This document shows, in pieces, positions 18,431-28,773 of a stretch of DNA of 64,000 nucleotides. The DNA is taken from positions 37,582-101,581 of the forward strand of contig CAMXIK010000012.1 in NCBI GenBank assembly GCA_947243855.1, given 5' to 3'. Position numbers and translations under genes: made by a program. The notes under the pieces were generated by a model. That model was given only the letters and a program-made list of their open reading frames with translations. It made no database searches and was not told the DNA's origin. The stretch comes from an uncultured Lachnospiraceae bacterium. Lineage in GTDB: Bacteria; Bacillota; Clostridia; Lachnospirales; Lachnospiraceae. Numbering within the stretch: position 1 is the stretch's first letter; every line of letters starts with the position of its first letter.

Positions 18431-21304
18431 TTAGTCGGCGTTGATTTCACCGCCGGCCAGAGTACCCGCCGTACCGGTAATGATTTCACTTTCATCTTTC
18501 AGTCCGTAATAATACTCATACACATCCTTGGCAATCTGGGCCGCATAGTCGGATGTATAGCCGTTTGCCACACGCACCGTCACCGAAATCTCCGGCGAAT
18601 CAAAAGGCGCGTAACTGATAAAAAGCGCATGGTTGGGGCGGTTCCTATTCTCTTGGGCAGTACCCGTCTTTCCCGCCACGTTCACGTCCAGATCCTCAAA
18701 ATAGCTCTTGCTTTCCACCACCCTGCGCATACCGGTATGAATCGCATCCCAGTAGGATTGATCCATGTCAATCCGGTTTCTCACCGCAGCTTCATTGTCC
18801 CTGACCAATCCGCCGCTTTGATCCTCAATCTTATCCACCAGAGTTAGATTATAACATGTACCGCTGTTTGCCACGGTTGTAACGTATCGCGCAAGCCCGG
18901 CGGTGGTGTAGTTGTTTGTACCATGGCCGATGGCGGAACGAACCGCGTCCAGATCGGAGACATCCGGCGCATACTCCTCGATCTCCACCCCGGAGGTCTC
19001 GGACAATCCGTACATATCCGCATATTTGGCCAGTTTCTGCAGTCCCACGTTATCGTTGTAAGTATCCCCCACAATGCTCATGCGGTAACCCACCTCGTAG
19101 AAAAACCAGTTACAGGAATGCTGCAAACCACCCGTCACGTTCAAAGGCCCGTGTCCGTACCTGTTCCAGCATCGGGGCGGCGTCGGCACTTTATCAAAAA
19201 GCCCCACACAGTTGATCGTCTCCGTAAGCGAAATCACGCCTTCCATCAGACCCGCCGTGGCGGATACCGGCTTAAAGGTGGACCCAGGCGCCGTTCGCTG
19301 CTGAGTCGCATAATTCAACATCGGGCGGGACAGATCGTTTCTAAGCGCCGCAAAGTACGCCGCATCCACGCCGTTCGCCATACGGTTATTGTCATAGCTG
19401 GGATAGGAAGCCATGGCCCGCACTTCCCCCGTGTTTACATCCGTCACCACAATAGAGCCGGAATACGGATCAAGCGCCAGTTGGGAAGGCGTGAGATCTA
19501 GCTGTTCAATGCGGTTTCTGATAAACGCATAGGGCGTTACCGCGCCGGAATTAAACTGTGCGACCTCCTCCTCCGAAGGCTCCACAATCCCCTGTTCCAG
19601 AAGAAGCTCGCAGATCTGCCTGCCTGTCAGCTCATCGTTTAAAATCATATAGTGGTAAATTCTTTTGTCGAAATCCACGTCATGATCGAGCACGTCAAAA
19701 ATGTATTCCAATATTTTATTGTAGATCTCAACGGAATCCGAATAGCGCGAATCAATATCCAATTTGGCCACATTAATCCAATTCTGGGCAATGGCATAAT
19801 TCAAATACTCGTTCAGGCTGATGACCTCATCTGTGGTCCATGCAATATAAGTTTCATCATTGACGTCAACCACATCCCGCATTAGGATATCACGGTCATA
19901 AAGCGTGGCGGCCACATAACTCTCATAAACCTGATACTCTTCCGTCAGTATTTCATAAGGCGAACAGCTTTCCGTCAACTCGTCCTGCAAGGTGGCAAAA
20001 ACACGCGCCTTCTTATCCAAATAAGCCGCCTGCACAGCCTGCTCCGTCTCTCCCGCATACTCGGAGGTAAAGTGGGAAGTGTCAATCACATTGTTGTTGA
20101 TGCAGGCATAGTACACGTCGTAAATGGGAATGGGAATGTTCCCGCCGCTGCCCCCTTCCGGAGGCGTATATTCTTTGATGTTCTGTATCTTTGCCAGAAG
20201 GATACTGGCAAGCTTTGATTCCAAAATATGATAACATGCTTTCTGCAGTCCGGTATCCAGTGTCAGGGTAATATCATTCCCTGCCGTCGGCTCCACCCGC
20301 TCCCTTGTTTCTACCACCTTACCCATATTATCGACATAGACGGTCTCAAAACCTTTTTTCCCCTGCAGTTCCATCTCCATGGAGGCCTCGATGCCTGATT
20401 TTCCTACGGTATCGTTCAAATCGTAAGTCGGATCTTCCTCCTGCAGCTTTAGAAGTTCCTCCTGATCCACCCGGCCTGTATAACCGATCACCTGTGAATA
20501 ATAGATGCTCTCGTTATACTTTCTGACCGTTCCTTCCGCAATAGACACGCCGTCCAGCGTGTCCGCGTTTTCCATGATCACGGCCACCGTCTCCTGGGAA
20601 ACATTCTCAGCCACCGTTGTGGCGATATAACGCTGATAACTGTTGGCGCTCATGGCATAACGGATCGTGATAATCTTTAGCACTTCCTCTTTGGAAAAGC
20701 CAAGCCCTTCCACAAAGCTGGAAGAGTCCTCGTCATCCGTATAATCGCCGATTCCGTAACGGCTTGTCCCGCATAGATAGGTGATCACGTCGTCGGGGGA
20801 CGCTGTTTTCTCCCGCTCCTTTAAGTCGTCTATGGACGCATATCCGTAAATATCCGCTAAAAAACGTAAAAGCTGCGTGCCCTCCACATCATACGCGTAC
20901 TCTCCGTTCCTGTCAATTTCTATGTGAAAATCACTGATCACACGGTCTCCGCTTTTCTCAATCATGGCAATCAGCCTGCGGATGGTGTTGTTTAAGTTCG
21001 CATTCTTTTTCCGCCCCGACTCGTACACATCCTCTATGGTGACAGAGTATGCCAGTTCGTTGTATGCCAGAAGATTTCCGTCCCTGTCCATAATATTGCC
21101 TCTGGTAGCGGGGAGAGTTCTCTCCTTGGTGATTTTCAACTGAAAGTTGTTGTAATACTCCTCCCCGTCCACAATCTGCAACTGAAAAATACAGGAAATG
21201 AGATACCCTCCCATACCGAGAATGACAAGCATCAACACAAGCAGGCGCGAGGTAACCATATTCATGAAGTTTTCTTTAAAGTGCTCTAACAGTTCCTCAA
21301 ACAA
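18431..21304 (-). CDS. mrdA: Class B penicillin-binding protein 2 (elongasome), with large insertion
   Basis: 957 aa; RGNIMDRDGNLLAYNELAYSV, APGSTFKPVSA (SxxK), AGKTGTAQ (KTG); between minC and mreD. Confidence 0.92.
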   Translation of the reverse strand: MFEELLEHFKENFMNMVTSRLLVLMLVILGMGGYLISCIFQLQIVDGEEYYNNFQLKITKERTLPATRGNIMDRDGNLLAYNELAYSVTIEDVYESGRKKNANLNNTIRRLIAMIEKSGDRVISDFHIEIDRNGEYAYDVEGTQLLRFLADIYGYASIDDLKEREKTASPDDVITYLCGTSRYGIGDYTDDEDSSSFVEGLGFSKEEVLKIITIRYAMSANSYQRYIATTVAENVSQETVAVIMENADTLDGVSIAEGTVRKYNESIYYSQVIGYTGRVDQEELLKLQEEDPTYDLNDTVGKSGIEASMEMELQGKKGFETVYVDNMGKVVETRERVEPTAGNDITLTLDTGLQKACYHILESKLASILLAKIQNIKEYTPPEGGSGGNIPIPIYDVYYACINNNVIDTSHFTSEYAGETEQAVQAAYLDKKARVFATLQDELTESCSPYEILTEEYQVYESYVAATLYDRDILMRDVVDVNDETYIAWTTDEVISLNEYLNYAIAQNWINVAKLDIDSRYSDSVEIYNKILEYIFDVLDHDVDFDKRIYHYMILNDELTGRQICELLLEQGIVEPSEEEVAQFNSGAVTPYAFIRNRIEQLDLTPSQLALDPYSGSIVVTDVNTGEVRAMASYPSYDNNRMANGVDAAYFAALRNDLSRPMLNYATQQRTAPGSTFKPVSATAGLMEGVISLTETINCVGLFDKVPTPPRCWNRYGHGPLNVTGGLQHSCNWFFYEVGYRMSIVGDTYNDNVGLQKLAKYADMYGLSETSGVEIEEYAPDVSDLDAVRSAIGHGTNNYTTAGLARYVTTVANSGTCYNLTLVDKIEDQSGGLVRDNEAAVRNRIDMDQSYWDAIHTGMRRVVESKSYFEDLDVNVAGKTGTAQENRNRPNHALFISYAPFDSPEISVTVRVANGYTSDYAAQIAKDVYEYYYGLKDESEIITGTAGTLAGGEINAD

Positions 21305-21815
21305 ACTTCTTTCCGCTCCTTAGTTCGCTGCGCTCAAGTCCCGTGTTGATCCAAAGGATGAGCGGATATAAAAGCAGGGTAACCGCAATGGTATACACGA
21401 TTTCCGGCAGAATCACGTGCAGGACATAGTATGTAAACTCAAAACGTCCCCGCAGAAGAAACAGGATCACATAGCAGCCAATTCCGTAAAGGAAATCGCT
21501 GCACAAAATAAGCGCCACCGGCAGTTTGATGTCCTGCGGATAAAAAATAGCCGCAAACTTGCCGTTCATATAGCCGATGTACATGTATAAAAGCGCATAA
21601 AAGCCAATCACGCTGGCAAAAAAGATATCCACCAAAAGACCGCAGAAAAAACCGATCAACAGCCCTGTCTTCTCTCCCCGCATGAAGCCAAAGGAAGCCG
21701 TCAGCACAATCAGAAGATTCGGGACAATGCCGCCAAAGGCCAAAGCACGAAATACCGTGCACTGCAGCAGAAAGCATATAAAAATCAATATTGCGGTAAT
21801 AATACCACGCTTCAT
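21297..21815 (-). CDS. mreD: Rod shape-determining protein MreD
   Basis: Five-to-six TM protein between mreC and PBP2; GIVPNLLIVLTASFGFMRGEKTGLLIGFFCGLLVDIFF. Confidence 0.9.
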   Translation of the reverse strand: MKRGIITAILIFICFLLQCTVFRALAFGGIVPNLLIVLTASFGFMRGEKTGLLIGFFCGLLVDIFFASVIGFYALLYMYIGYMNGKFAAIFYPQDIKLPVALILCSDFLYGIGCYVILFLLRGRFEFTYYVLHVILPEIVYTIAVTLLLYPLILWINTGLERSELRSGKKFV

Positions 21816-21833
21816 TGCAATCTCTCCCTCTTC

Positions 21834-22703
21834 TCAATCGGGTACCGTTTGTTTCAATTCCATGATCACCAGCACTTCCTCCAGATGCTCAAAATCCACA
21901 GCCGGCGTTATGTAGCCGGACTTGGTAAGGTTATTGGCGTCCGGTGCAATGGTGTTGATATAGCCGATCAAAATACCCGGCAGATACTTATCGCTGATGT
22001 CGGAAGTGACAACCTTATCTCCCTCTACCACCACATCATCGCTGTCCACCAACTGCTCAAACTCAATGACACCGGAGGCGTAGGTCTTGAGATTACCGGA
22101 AACAACCATGCGGTCAGCGCTGGAAAGCACCATGGCGCTCACGTTAGAGTCATCCGCAATAATGGACTTCACCTTGGCCCAGTTGGGACCCACATCAACC
22201 ACGCGGCCCACTAGGCCGCTTCCCGCCATCACGTTCATATCCACGGCGATGCCGTCGCCAGCGCCCTTATTGATCACAAAAGAGTAAAACCAGTTGCCGG
22301 AATCCCTTGCGATGATCCGCGCGCCTGTCTTCTCATACTCGTCATACTGGGCGTCCAGACTGTAAAGCTCCCGCAGATTTGTCAGCTCATAGCGGTCCTG
22401 CTGTAGTCTGGTATTCTCTATGGTCAGCTCATCCACCTTCTGTTTCAGCAGCTCATTCTGTTCCAAAAGCTCCCTGATCTGCACCAGTTCTTCCGACCGG
22501 CCGGACAACCAGCTTCCCACAACGCTGATCCCCTCCTCAAAGGGAATCACAATATAGCCTGCAACGGCGGAAAGAGGCCCGCTGAACACCTTTGTATTGA
22601 AGGTAAGCAGCACCATAGCCGTACAGAGGATTGTTAAAATAAAAAGGAGATATTTACCGGGTAATGTAAATTTCTCTCCTTTTTTCTTTACGATTGGACT
22701 CAT
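21834..22703 (-). CDS. mreC: Rod shape-determining protein MreC
   Basis: Coiled coil ELLKQKVDELTIENTRLQQ then ARIIARDSGNWFYSFVINKGAGDGIAVDMNVMAGSGLVGRV. Confidence 0.93.
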   Translation of the reverse strand: MSPIVKKKGEKFTLPGKYLLFILTILCTAMVLLTFNTKVFSGPLSAVAGYIVIPFEEGISVVGSWLSGRSEELVQIRELLEQNELLKQKVDELTIENTRLQQDRYELTNLRELYSLDAQYDEYEKTGARIIARDSGNWFYSFVINKGAGDGIAVDMNVMAGSGLVGRVVDVGPNWAKVKSIIADDSNVSAMVLSSADRMVVSGNLKTYASGVIEFEQLVDSDDVVVEGDKVVTSDISDKYLPGILIGYINTIAPDANNLTKSGYITPAVDFEHLEEVLVIMELKQTVPD

Positions 22704-23710
22704 TTACTCATTCCTTCTATCGCGTAAGCAATCGTTTTGTAGTTATCTTCTTTGATAATCTTTCCGAGACCGAGAGCTACGCTGGTTACCGGATTTTCAG
22801 AGACATTGACCTGCAGTCCCGTACCCTTGCTCATAAGAAGAGCCAGCCGGTTCACTTGGGAAGCGCCGCCGGTCAGATAAACGCCGTGCCGGTAAATGTC
22901 CGCTGCCAATTCGGGCGGGGTACGTTCCAAAATCACCTTGATATTATCTATGATAGAGTTAAAGTGCTCCACAAGGCACTCGTTTACCAGATCGGTAGGG
23001 ATCTCTCTCTCCACGGGAAGTCCGGTCACGATATCCCGGCCGTAAACCACCGCGCCCTCCCTGTCCTGCTCAAGCTCATGCAGAGAAACTTTAACAACCT
23101 CCGCCGTCTTTCCGCCGATGATCAGGCTGTATTCACGACGAACGGCAGCTTTAATAGCCTCGTCAAACTTTCGTCCGCCCACCTTGATCAGACGGCTTAA
23201 CACAATTCCTCCAAGGGAAAGAATCGATATCTCCGTGGTGTCAAACCCCACGTTGACCACCAAAACGCCCTGCGAATTTTTCACATCAATGCCGAGTCCG
23301 AGCCCGTCCGCCACGGCCTTATCCACCATCATAACCTTTCTGGCCTTTACGTTAGACTCCTTGATCAGATCCTTGAACGCGCGCTTTTCCACTTCCGTCA
23401 CATCCCACGGAACAGCGATATAGTAATCCGCCGGACGGACATTGTTCCGCATCATGCCGTTTAAAAAATATTTGATCAGCGTCTCCATGTTCTGGATATC
23501 CGCAATCACACCGTTGCTCAAAGGATATGTGATACTAATATTGCTCGGCGCTTTCTCGTACATCTCAAAGGCCGCGTCCCCGTATGCGAAAAGCGTCTTT
23601 TTGTTTTCGATCGCGATCATATTCTTTTCTACAAAGACGTCGTCGTCCGCGCGGTTATAGATCTTGATGTTGCTGGTGCCAAGGTCGATTCCAAATGCGT
23701 TGTTTGCCAA
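22700..23710 (-). CDS. mreB: Rod shape-determining protein MreB
   Basis: GIDLGTSNIKIY, actin-like ATPase motifs, VYLTGGASQVNRLALLM; adjacent mreC. Confidence 0.92.
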   Translation of the reverse strand: MANNAFGIDLGTSNIKIYNRADDDVFVEKNMIAIENKKTLFAYGDAAFEMYEKAPSNISITYPLSNGVIADIQNMETLIKYFLNGMMRNNVRPADYYIAVPWDVTEVEKRAFKDLIKESNVKARKVMMVDKAVADGLGLGIDVKNSQGVLVVNVGFDTTEISILSLGGIVLSRLIKVGGRKFDEAIKAAVRREYSLIIGGKTAEVVKVSLHELEQDREGAVVYGRDIVTGLPVEREIPTDLVNECLVEHFNSIIDNIKVILERTPPELAADIYRHGVYLTGGASQVNRLALLMSKGTGLQVNVSENPVTSVALGLGKIIKEDNYKTIAYAIEGMSK

Positions 23711-23727
23711 GGTAAATTTACCCCTTT

Positions 23728-24444
23728 CTATGATATCTCTGTCAGTAATTTACTCTCTTTGAAGCTGAAATAGCTGTTGTCTCCAAGGATAATATGGTCC
23801 ACTAACGGAATATCCGTAAGCGCTCCCGTCCTCCCGATACGTTCCGTGACCAAAAGATCGTTCTCGCTGGGAAGGGGCTCTCCGCCCGGATGATTGTGCA
23901 GCAGCATAATATTAGCCGCCCCGCTCTGAAAAGCCAGTGTAAAGACTTCCCTCGGCGACAGGAGCGCCGCGTCCGCCGTGCCCTTGGAAATCATCTCCTC
24001 CCCGATCAGATGGAGACCGGAGTCAAAGAGCAAAAGCAGGATATGCTCTACGCTCTCGTGGCGCAGCCGCTCCATATAGTAGTCCGCAACGGACGCCGGA
24101 TCATGAAAAGAAAGCCCGTTTTTTGCCTTCGCCCTCGCCATTCTCTTGGCGAACTCCGCGACGGCTTTGAGCTGAACCGCCTTTACTTCCCCGATCCCCT
24201 CTATTTTTTGCAGTTCCTTCACCGATATACGGTACAAGCCAAGCAGCCCGTTCCCATATCCGGCCGTCTGCGCAAGAACCCGCTCCCCCAGCTCCCTCGC
24301 GCTCATGCCCTTCGTTCCGGTACGAAGAAGAATCGCGAGCAGTTCCGAGTCCGTAAGGCTCTCGCTTCCATAGGCGGCAAATTTCTCATATGGAAGATTT
24401 TGCTGCCTGTAATATTCATTGTTCTCATACTTGCCTGATTTCAT
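23728..24444 (-). CDS. radC: RadC family protein (JAB domain)
   Basis: SLTDSELLAILLRTGTKG; HNHPGGEPLPSENDLLVTERI; DHIILGDNSYFSFKE. Confidence 0.95.
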   Translation of the reverse strand: MKSGKYENNEYYRQQNLPYEKFAAYGSESLTDSELLAILLRTGTKGMSARELGERVLAQTAGYGNGLLGLYRISVKELQKIEGIGEVKAVQLKAVAEFAKRMARAKAKNGLSFHDPASVADYYMERLRHESVEHILLLLFDSGLHLIGEEMISKGTADAALLSPREVFTLAFQSGAANIMLLHNHPGGEPLPSENDLLVTERIGRTGALTDIPLVDHIILGDNSYFSFKESKLLTEIS

Positions 24445-24574
24445 GCAATCTCTTTCCCGACAGCTTCTCTCCAAAAGTCCGGGCAGTGATTCGAATTTCC
24501 AAAAATCTCCTTTCTCCAACGCTCATTTTAACACAATCGGATTTTGATGTACATAAAAAAAGAAATATTTTCCA

Positions 24575-25870
24575 TTAAATACGGCAGATCCCGCGATCCA
24601 CCAGATTCTGCAGGCTCTTTAGGATGCCAAGCTTCGCGTGGGGGAAGGTCAGACCGCCCTGAAAGTAAACCGCGTAGGGCGGCGCGATGGGGCCGTCCGC
24701 GGAAAGCTCAATAGACGAGCCGGACACAAAAGCGCCCGCCGCCATAATTACCTTGGAGTCATAGCCGGGCATATCCCATGGTTCCGGCTTCACAAAGCTG
24801 TCCACTGGGGCCGCAGCCTGTATGCCCTCGCAGAAAGCGACGACCCCCTCTGGCGAACCGAAGGTCACAGCTTGAATGATGTCATGACGGCTCTCCTGTC
24901 CGTCCGGCACCACGGCAAATCCTAATTTCTCGTAAATATTCGCCGCAAAGACGGCCCCTTTTAATGCGGACGCCGTCACCGTCGGCGCAAGAAACAGTCC
25001 CTGATAAAAAGCCGGAAGAATGCCCAGCGAAGCGCCTACCTCTTTGGCAAGCCCCGGCGAGGTCAGGCGGCAGGCCGCATTTTCCACGCACTCCTTTTTC
25101 CCGGCAATGTACCCGCCGATGGGAGCCAGTCCGCCGCCTGGATTCTTGATCAAAGACCCAACCACCATATCCGCCCCAACTTCGGAAGGCTCCATAGTTT
25201 CCACAAACTCCCCATAGCAGTTGTCAACCATCACAAGCACGTTCGGTTTGATTTTTTTTATAAAAGCGATCAGCTCTCCAATGCGTCCTACGGACAAGGT
25301 CGGTCTTGTCTGGTAGCCTTTGGAGCGTTGAATGGTAACCATTCTCGTCCGCTCACTAATGGCCGCCCGGATGCCCTCATAGTCAAAGCCCCCGTCTGGC
25401 AGAAGATCCACCTGTCTATAGGTGATGCCGTACTCTGCGAGAGACCCTCTGGAAGGGCGGATACCGATGACTTCCTCCAAGGTATCGTAAGGCTTTCCCA
25501 CGGGAGAAAGAAGCTCGTCGCCGGGCCGCAGATTACTCATCAGGGCCAAAGCCAGCGCGTGGGTGCCGCAGGTAATCTGGGGCCGCACCAGCGCATCCTC
25601 CGTCCGAAACACATCGGCATACACGGCTTCCAAAGTGTCCCGGCCCAAGTCATTATAGCCGTAGCCCGTGGTTCCAAGCAGGCATGCCTCGCTCACATTA
25701 GCCTTCTGCATAGCGCTTATTACCTTGAGCTGATTGTACTCTGCCGTTTGATCCATCTGCGCAAACCGCGGCGCAAGAGCGTCAAGTATCTCCTTTCCGA
25801 AGCGGTAAACTTCTTCTGTAATGCCAAATTTTTTGTACTGTTCACATAGCTGCATCATCGGAAACTCCAT
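24575..25870 (-). CDS. Methionine gamma-lyase family protein (aluminium resistance protein family)
   Basis: GTTGYGYNDLGRDTLEAVYADVFRTEDALVRPQITCGTHAL; VDNCYGEFVE; adjacency to miaA. Confidence 0.9.
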   Translation of the reverse strand: MEFPMMQLCEQYKKFGITEEVYRFGKEILDALAPRFAQMDQTAEYNQLKVISAMQKANVSEACLLGTTGYGYNDLGRDTLEAVYADVFRTEDALVRPQITCGTHALALALMSNLRPGDELLSPVGKPYDTLEEVIGIRPSRGSLAEYGITYRQVDLLPDGGFDYEGIRAAISERTRMVTIQRSKGYQTRPTLSVGRIGELIAFIKKIKPNVLVMVDNCYGEFVETMEPSEVGADMVVGSLIKNPGGGLAPIGGYIAGKKECVENAACRLTSPGLAKEVGASLGILPAFYQGLFLAPTVTASALKGAVFAANIYEKLGFAVVPDGQESRHDIIQAVTFGSPEGVVAFCEGIQAAAPVDSFVKPEPWDMPGYDSKVIMAAGAFVSGSSIELSADGPIAPPYAVYFQGGLTFPHAKLGILKSLQNLVDRGICRI

Positions 25871-25931
25871 TTCCTCTCTATTTTGTCTTGTGCATTTTAT
25901 ATAAATTCCGTTTCGTTTTTTCGACAAATCC

Positions 25932-26888
25932 TTACAGGATAATCCCTTTTTCGTGCAGGAAATCCTGCATGAACCCCAGTATTTTTTGACTATTGTAGTC
26001 AAAAACGCTTTTTTCCGCCCAAATTACCTCTTTTTCGCGCCTAAACCAAGTAAGCTGTCTTTTCGCAAAATGTCTGGTGTCCCGTTTTATCAGGTAAACA
26101 GCCTCTTCCAGCGGTATCTCTCCTTCCAGATAAGCCAAAATCTCTTTATAGCCAAGTCCCTGCATAGAAACCATGCCCTTGTGGCAGCCCATAGCCTGCA
26201 AAGCGCGCACTTCCTCCACCAGCCCCTTCTCCATCATCAAATCCACCCGCGCGTCAATCTGCCGGTAAATGCTGTCCCGGTCGTCGTTTAAGACAAAATA
26301 AGCAGACTGATAAGACGGGCTGTTCTGCCTTTGTTCCCGGTTGTGGTCAGAAATCTTTTTTCCGGTCTTCTCGTAAAACTCAATGGCGCGGATCACCCGC
26401 TTGACATTGTTGGCGTGAATGCTCTCGCAAGATTCCGGGTCCACCGCGCGCAGTCTCTCAAAAAGGGCTTCCGGCCCCTCCCGCCCTGCAAGTTCCTCCA
26501 AAGACCGCCTAAGCGCCGTGTCCTCGTCATTCTCCGTAAAATCAATATCGTAAAGAAGCGCCTGAATATAAAAACCGGTGCCGCCCACAAGAATGGGAAT
26601 GTGTCCCCGGTCCAAAATCTCCGCCGCAGCACGTTTTGCCATCTGCTGAAACAGCACCACATTGAACTCCTCCGTGGGCTCCAGCACGTCGATCAGGTGA
26701 TGAGGCACGCCCCCCATTTCCTCCTCCGTCACCTTGGCGGAACCGATATCCATATGGCGGTACACCTGCATGGAGTCGGCGGAGATAATCTCCCCGCCTA
26801 TGGCTTTCGCCAAGGACACGGACAACGCCGTCTTTCCCACCGCCGTCGGGCCTGTCAAAATTACAAGTGGACGCTTGCTCGCTTTCAC
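25932..26888 (-). CDS. miaA: tRNA dimethylallyltransferase
   Basis: ILTGPTAVGKTALSVSLAKAIGGEIISADSMQVYRHMDIGSAK; GTG start at 26888 with AGGA RBS. Confidence 0.95.
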   Translation of the reverse strand: MKASKRPLVILTGPTAVGKTALSVSLAKAIGGEIISADSMQVYRHMDIGSAKVTEEEMGGVPHHLIDVLEPTEEFNVVLFQQMAKRAAAEILDRGHIPILVGGTGFYIQALLYDIDFTENDEDTALRRSLEELAGREGPEALFERLRAVDPESCESIHANNVKRVIRAIEFYEKTGKKISDHNREQRQNSPSYQSAYFVLNDDRDSIYRQIDARVDLMMEKGLVEEVRALQAMGCHKGMVSMQGLGYKEILAYLEGEIPLEEAVYLIKRDTRHFAKRQLTWFRREKEVIWAEKSVFDYNSQKILGFMQDFLHEKGIIL

Positions 26889-26901
26889 TTTGTTTTCCTT
26901 T

Positions 26902-28773
26902 CTAAACGATCCTCTTAAATTTCTTCTCAATCTCATATTTACTCATGGAAACGATCGTCGGCCTCCCGTGGGGACAGTTGTACGGATTGTCAAGCGACAA
27001 AAGTTCATCGATCAGCGCCTCCATTTCCAGTCTGCTGATCCGCATATTCCCCTTGACCGCCGCTTTGCAGGCCATGGTGGCAATACGGGTGCGGATGCCC
27101 TCCGGCGTCCCCGCCGCCCCTTCCCCTGCCAGTTCGTCGAGAATTTCATAGAAAAAGGACTCTTCCGTGTAACCGTAAAGATCCAAAGGCACGCCCCGGA
27201 CCGCATAATCGTTTCCGCCGAAAGCCTCGATTTCAAACCCAAGGGCGGCAAATTCCGCCGCCTGCTGTAAATAGCATTCTTTCTCCCGGTTGCTCAGGGT
27301 CACAATCATAGGCGGATTGATCTGCTGGGAAACGATATCCTTCTCACGAAAATGCCGCATCAACCGTTCGTACCTAACCTTCTCGTGAGCCGCATGCTGG
27401 TCCACGATCAAGAGCTTATCCTGATAGGAAATCAGCCAGTACGTCTCAAAAAGCTGTCCAATGATCTCATATTGCTCTCTTGCCTTTGCCGACAGAAGCC
27501 TGTCGTCGAACAAGGCCATCTGCTCCGGTTTTTCCGCTGGCACATCCGAAGCCGCTATATTTGTGTTCTCTATCTGTGCCACAACCGGAGGCTGCGCCTC
27601 CATTGCTTCCGTCCCGGCTGTCTTGGCCGCTCCATAATGCAGGGGCTGCCGCAGAACGCTCTCCATTCGACGGCTCTCAAACGGCTCCGGCGCGTCCTGC
27701 CTCGCCTTCGCTTCCCTTATCTCCTCTTTTTGGGCCTCTTCCCGCTGTTCTTTCTCCGTGAAAAGACTCACTTCCGGGATCATTTCCCTGCCCCGGAGCG
27801 CCTCCTCCACAGCCGCCCGCACCTCCTCATAAAAAGCAGGCCCGTCGGCAATGCGCACCTCCATCTTGGAGGGGTGGACGTTGACGTCGATCTTCTCCGT
27901 ATCCACCTGAAAATGCAGAATACAGAAAGGAAATTTGTGCTGCATCAGATATTCCCGATACCCCTCTTCCACAGCCTTGCTGATCAGCGTGCTCCTGATA
28001 TACCTGCCGTTGATATAAAAAATCTCATAGGCGCGGTTCGCCCTGTTGATCACCGGCTTTCCCAAGAGCCCCGTCACCGTCATGCCCTCCCGTTCACACC
28101 TAAAGTCCGTGAGCGCGTCGGCGATCTCCTTCCCATAGATGCGGTAGACAATCTCCCGCAGGCCGCCGCTTCCCGTGGTATAAAATTTCGTCTGCCCGTT
28201 TAAGAGAAATTTAAAGGAAACCTTCGGGTTTGACATGGCCAGATGTTCCATCAGGTCCGCCACGTAAGACCCCTCCGTTCTTGGCTGTTTTAAAAACTTT
28301 TTTCTGGGCGGCGTATTGTAAAAAAGGTTTCTCACCATAAGCGTGGTTCCCTGCGGCGCGCCGATCTCCTCCCGTTCCTTCACCACGCCGCCCTCGACCA
28401 AAAGCCGTACTCCCGTCAGATCCTCCGGCGTCTTGGTGATTAACTCCACCTGCGCCACCGCCGCGATACTGGCCAAAGCCTCTCCGCGAAACCCAAGACT
28501 GACCAGACTGGTCAAATCGTCCGCAGAGGCAATTTTGCTCGTTGCATGGCGTAAAAAGGCGTTCTCCACCTGAGATTTTTCGATACCGCCGCCATTATCG
28601 GTCACACGGATAAAACTGGTTCCGCCCTCCTTAATTTCCACCGTTATGGCGTCCGCACCCGCGTCGATGGCGTTCTCCACCAGCTCCTTCACCACGCTGG
28701 CGGGCCGTTCCACCACCTCCCCGGCGGCGATCTTATCTATGGTCTGATTGTCCAAAATGTTGATTTTCGCCAT
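26902..28773 (-). CDS. mutL: DNA mismatch repair protein MutL
   Basis: IDKIAAGEVVERPASVVKELVENAIDAGA; CPHGRPT C-terminus. Confidence 0.96.
   Translation of the reverse strand: MAKINILDNQTIDKIAAGEVVERPASVVKELVENAIDAGADAITVEIKEGGTSFIRVTDNGGGIEKSQVENAFLRHATSKIASADDLTSLVSLGFRGEALASIAAVAQVELITKTPEDLTGVRLLVEGGVVKEREEIGAPQGTTLMVRNLFYNTPPRKKFLKQPRTEGSYVADLMEHLAMSNPKVSFKFLLNGQTKFYTTGSGGLREIVYRIYGKEIADALTDFRCEREGMTVTGLLGKPVINRANRAYEIFYINGRYIRSTLISKAVEEGYREYLMQHKFPFCILHFQVDTEKIDVNVHPSKMEVRIADGPAFYEEVRAAVEEALRGREMIPEVSLFTEKEQREEAQKEEIREAKARQDAPEPFESRRMESVLRQPLHYGAAKTAGTEAMEAQPPVVAQIENTNIAASDVPAEKPEQMALFDDRLLSAKAREQYEIIGQLFETYWLISYQDKLLIVDQHAAHEKVRYERLMRHFREKDIVSQQINPPMIVTLSNREKECYLQQAAEFAALGFEIEAFGGNDYAVRGVPLDLYGYTEESFFYEILDELAGEGAAGTPEGIRTRIATMACKAAVKGNMRISRLEMEALIDELLSLDNPYNCPHGRPTIVSMSKYEIEKKFKRIV

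Noticed and set aside
27352-28203. 283 aa plus-strand ORF
   Set aside because: Entirely antisense to mutL; no recognisable domain or RBS.
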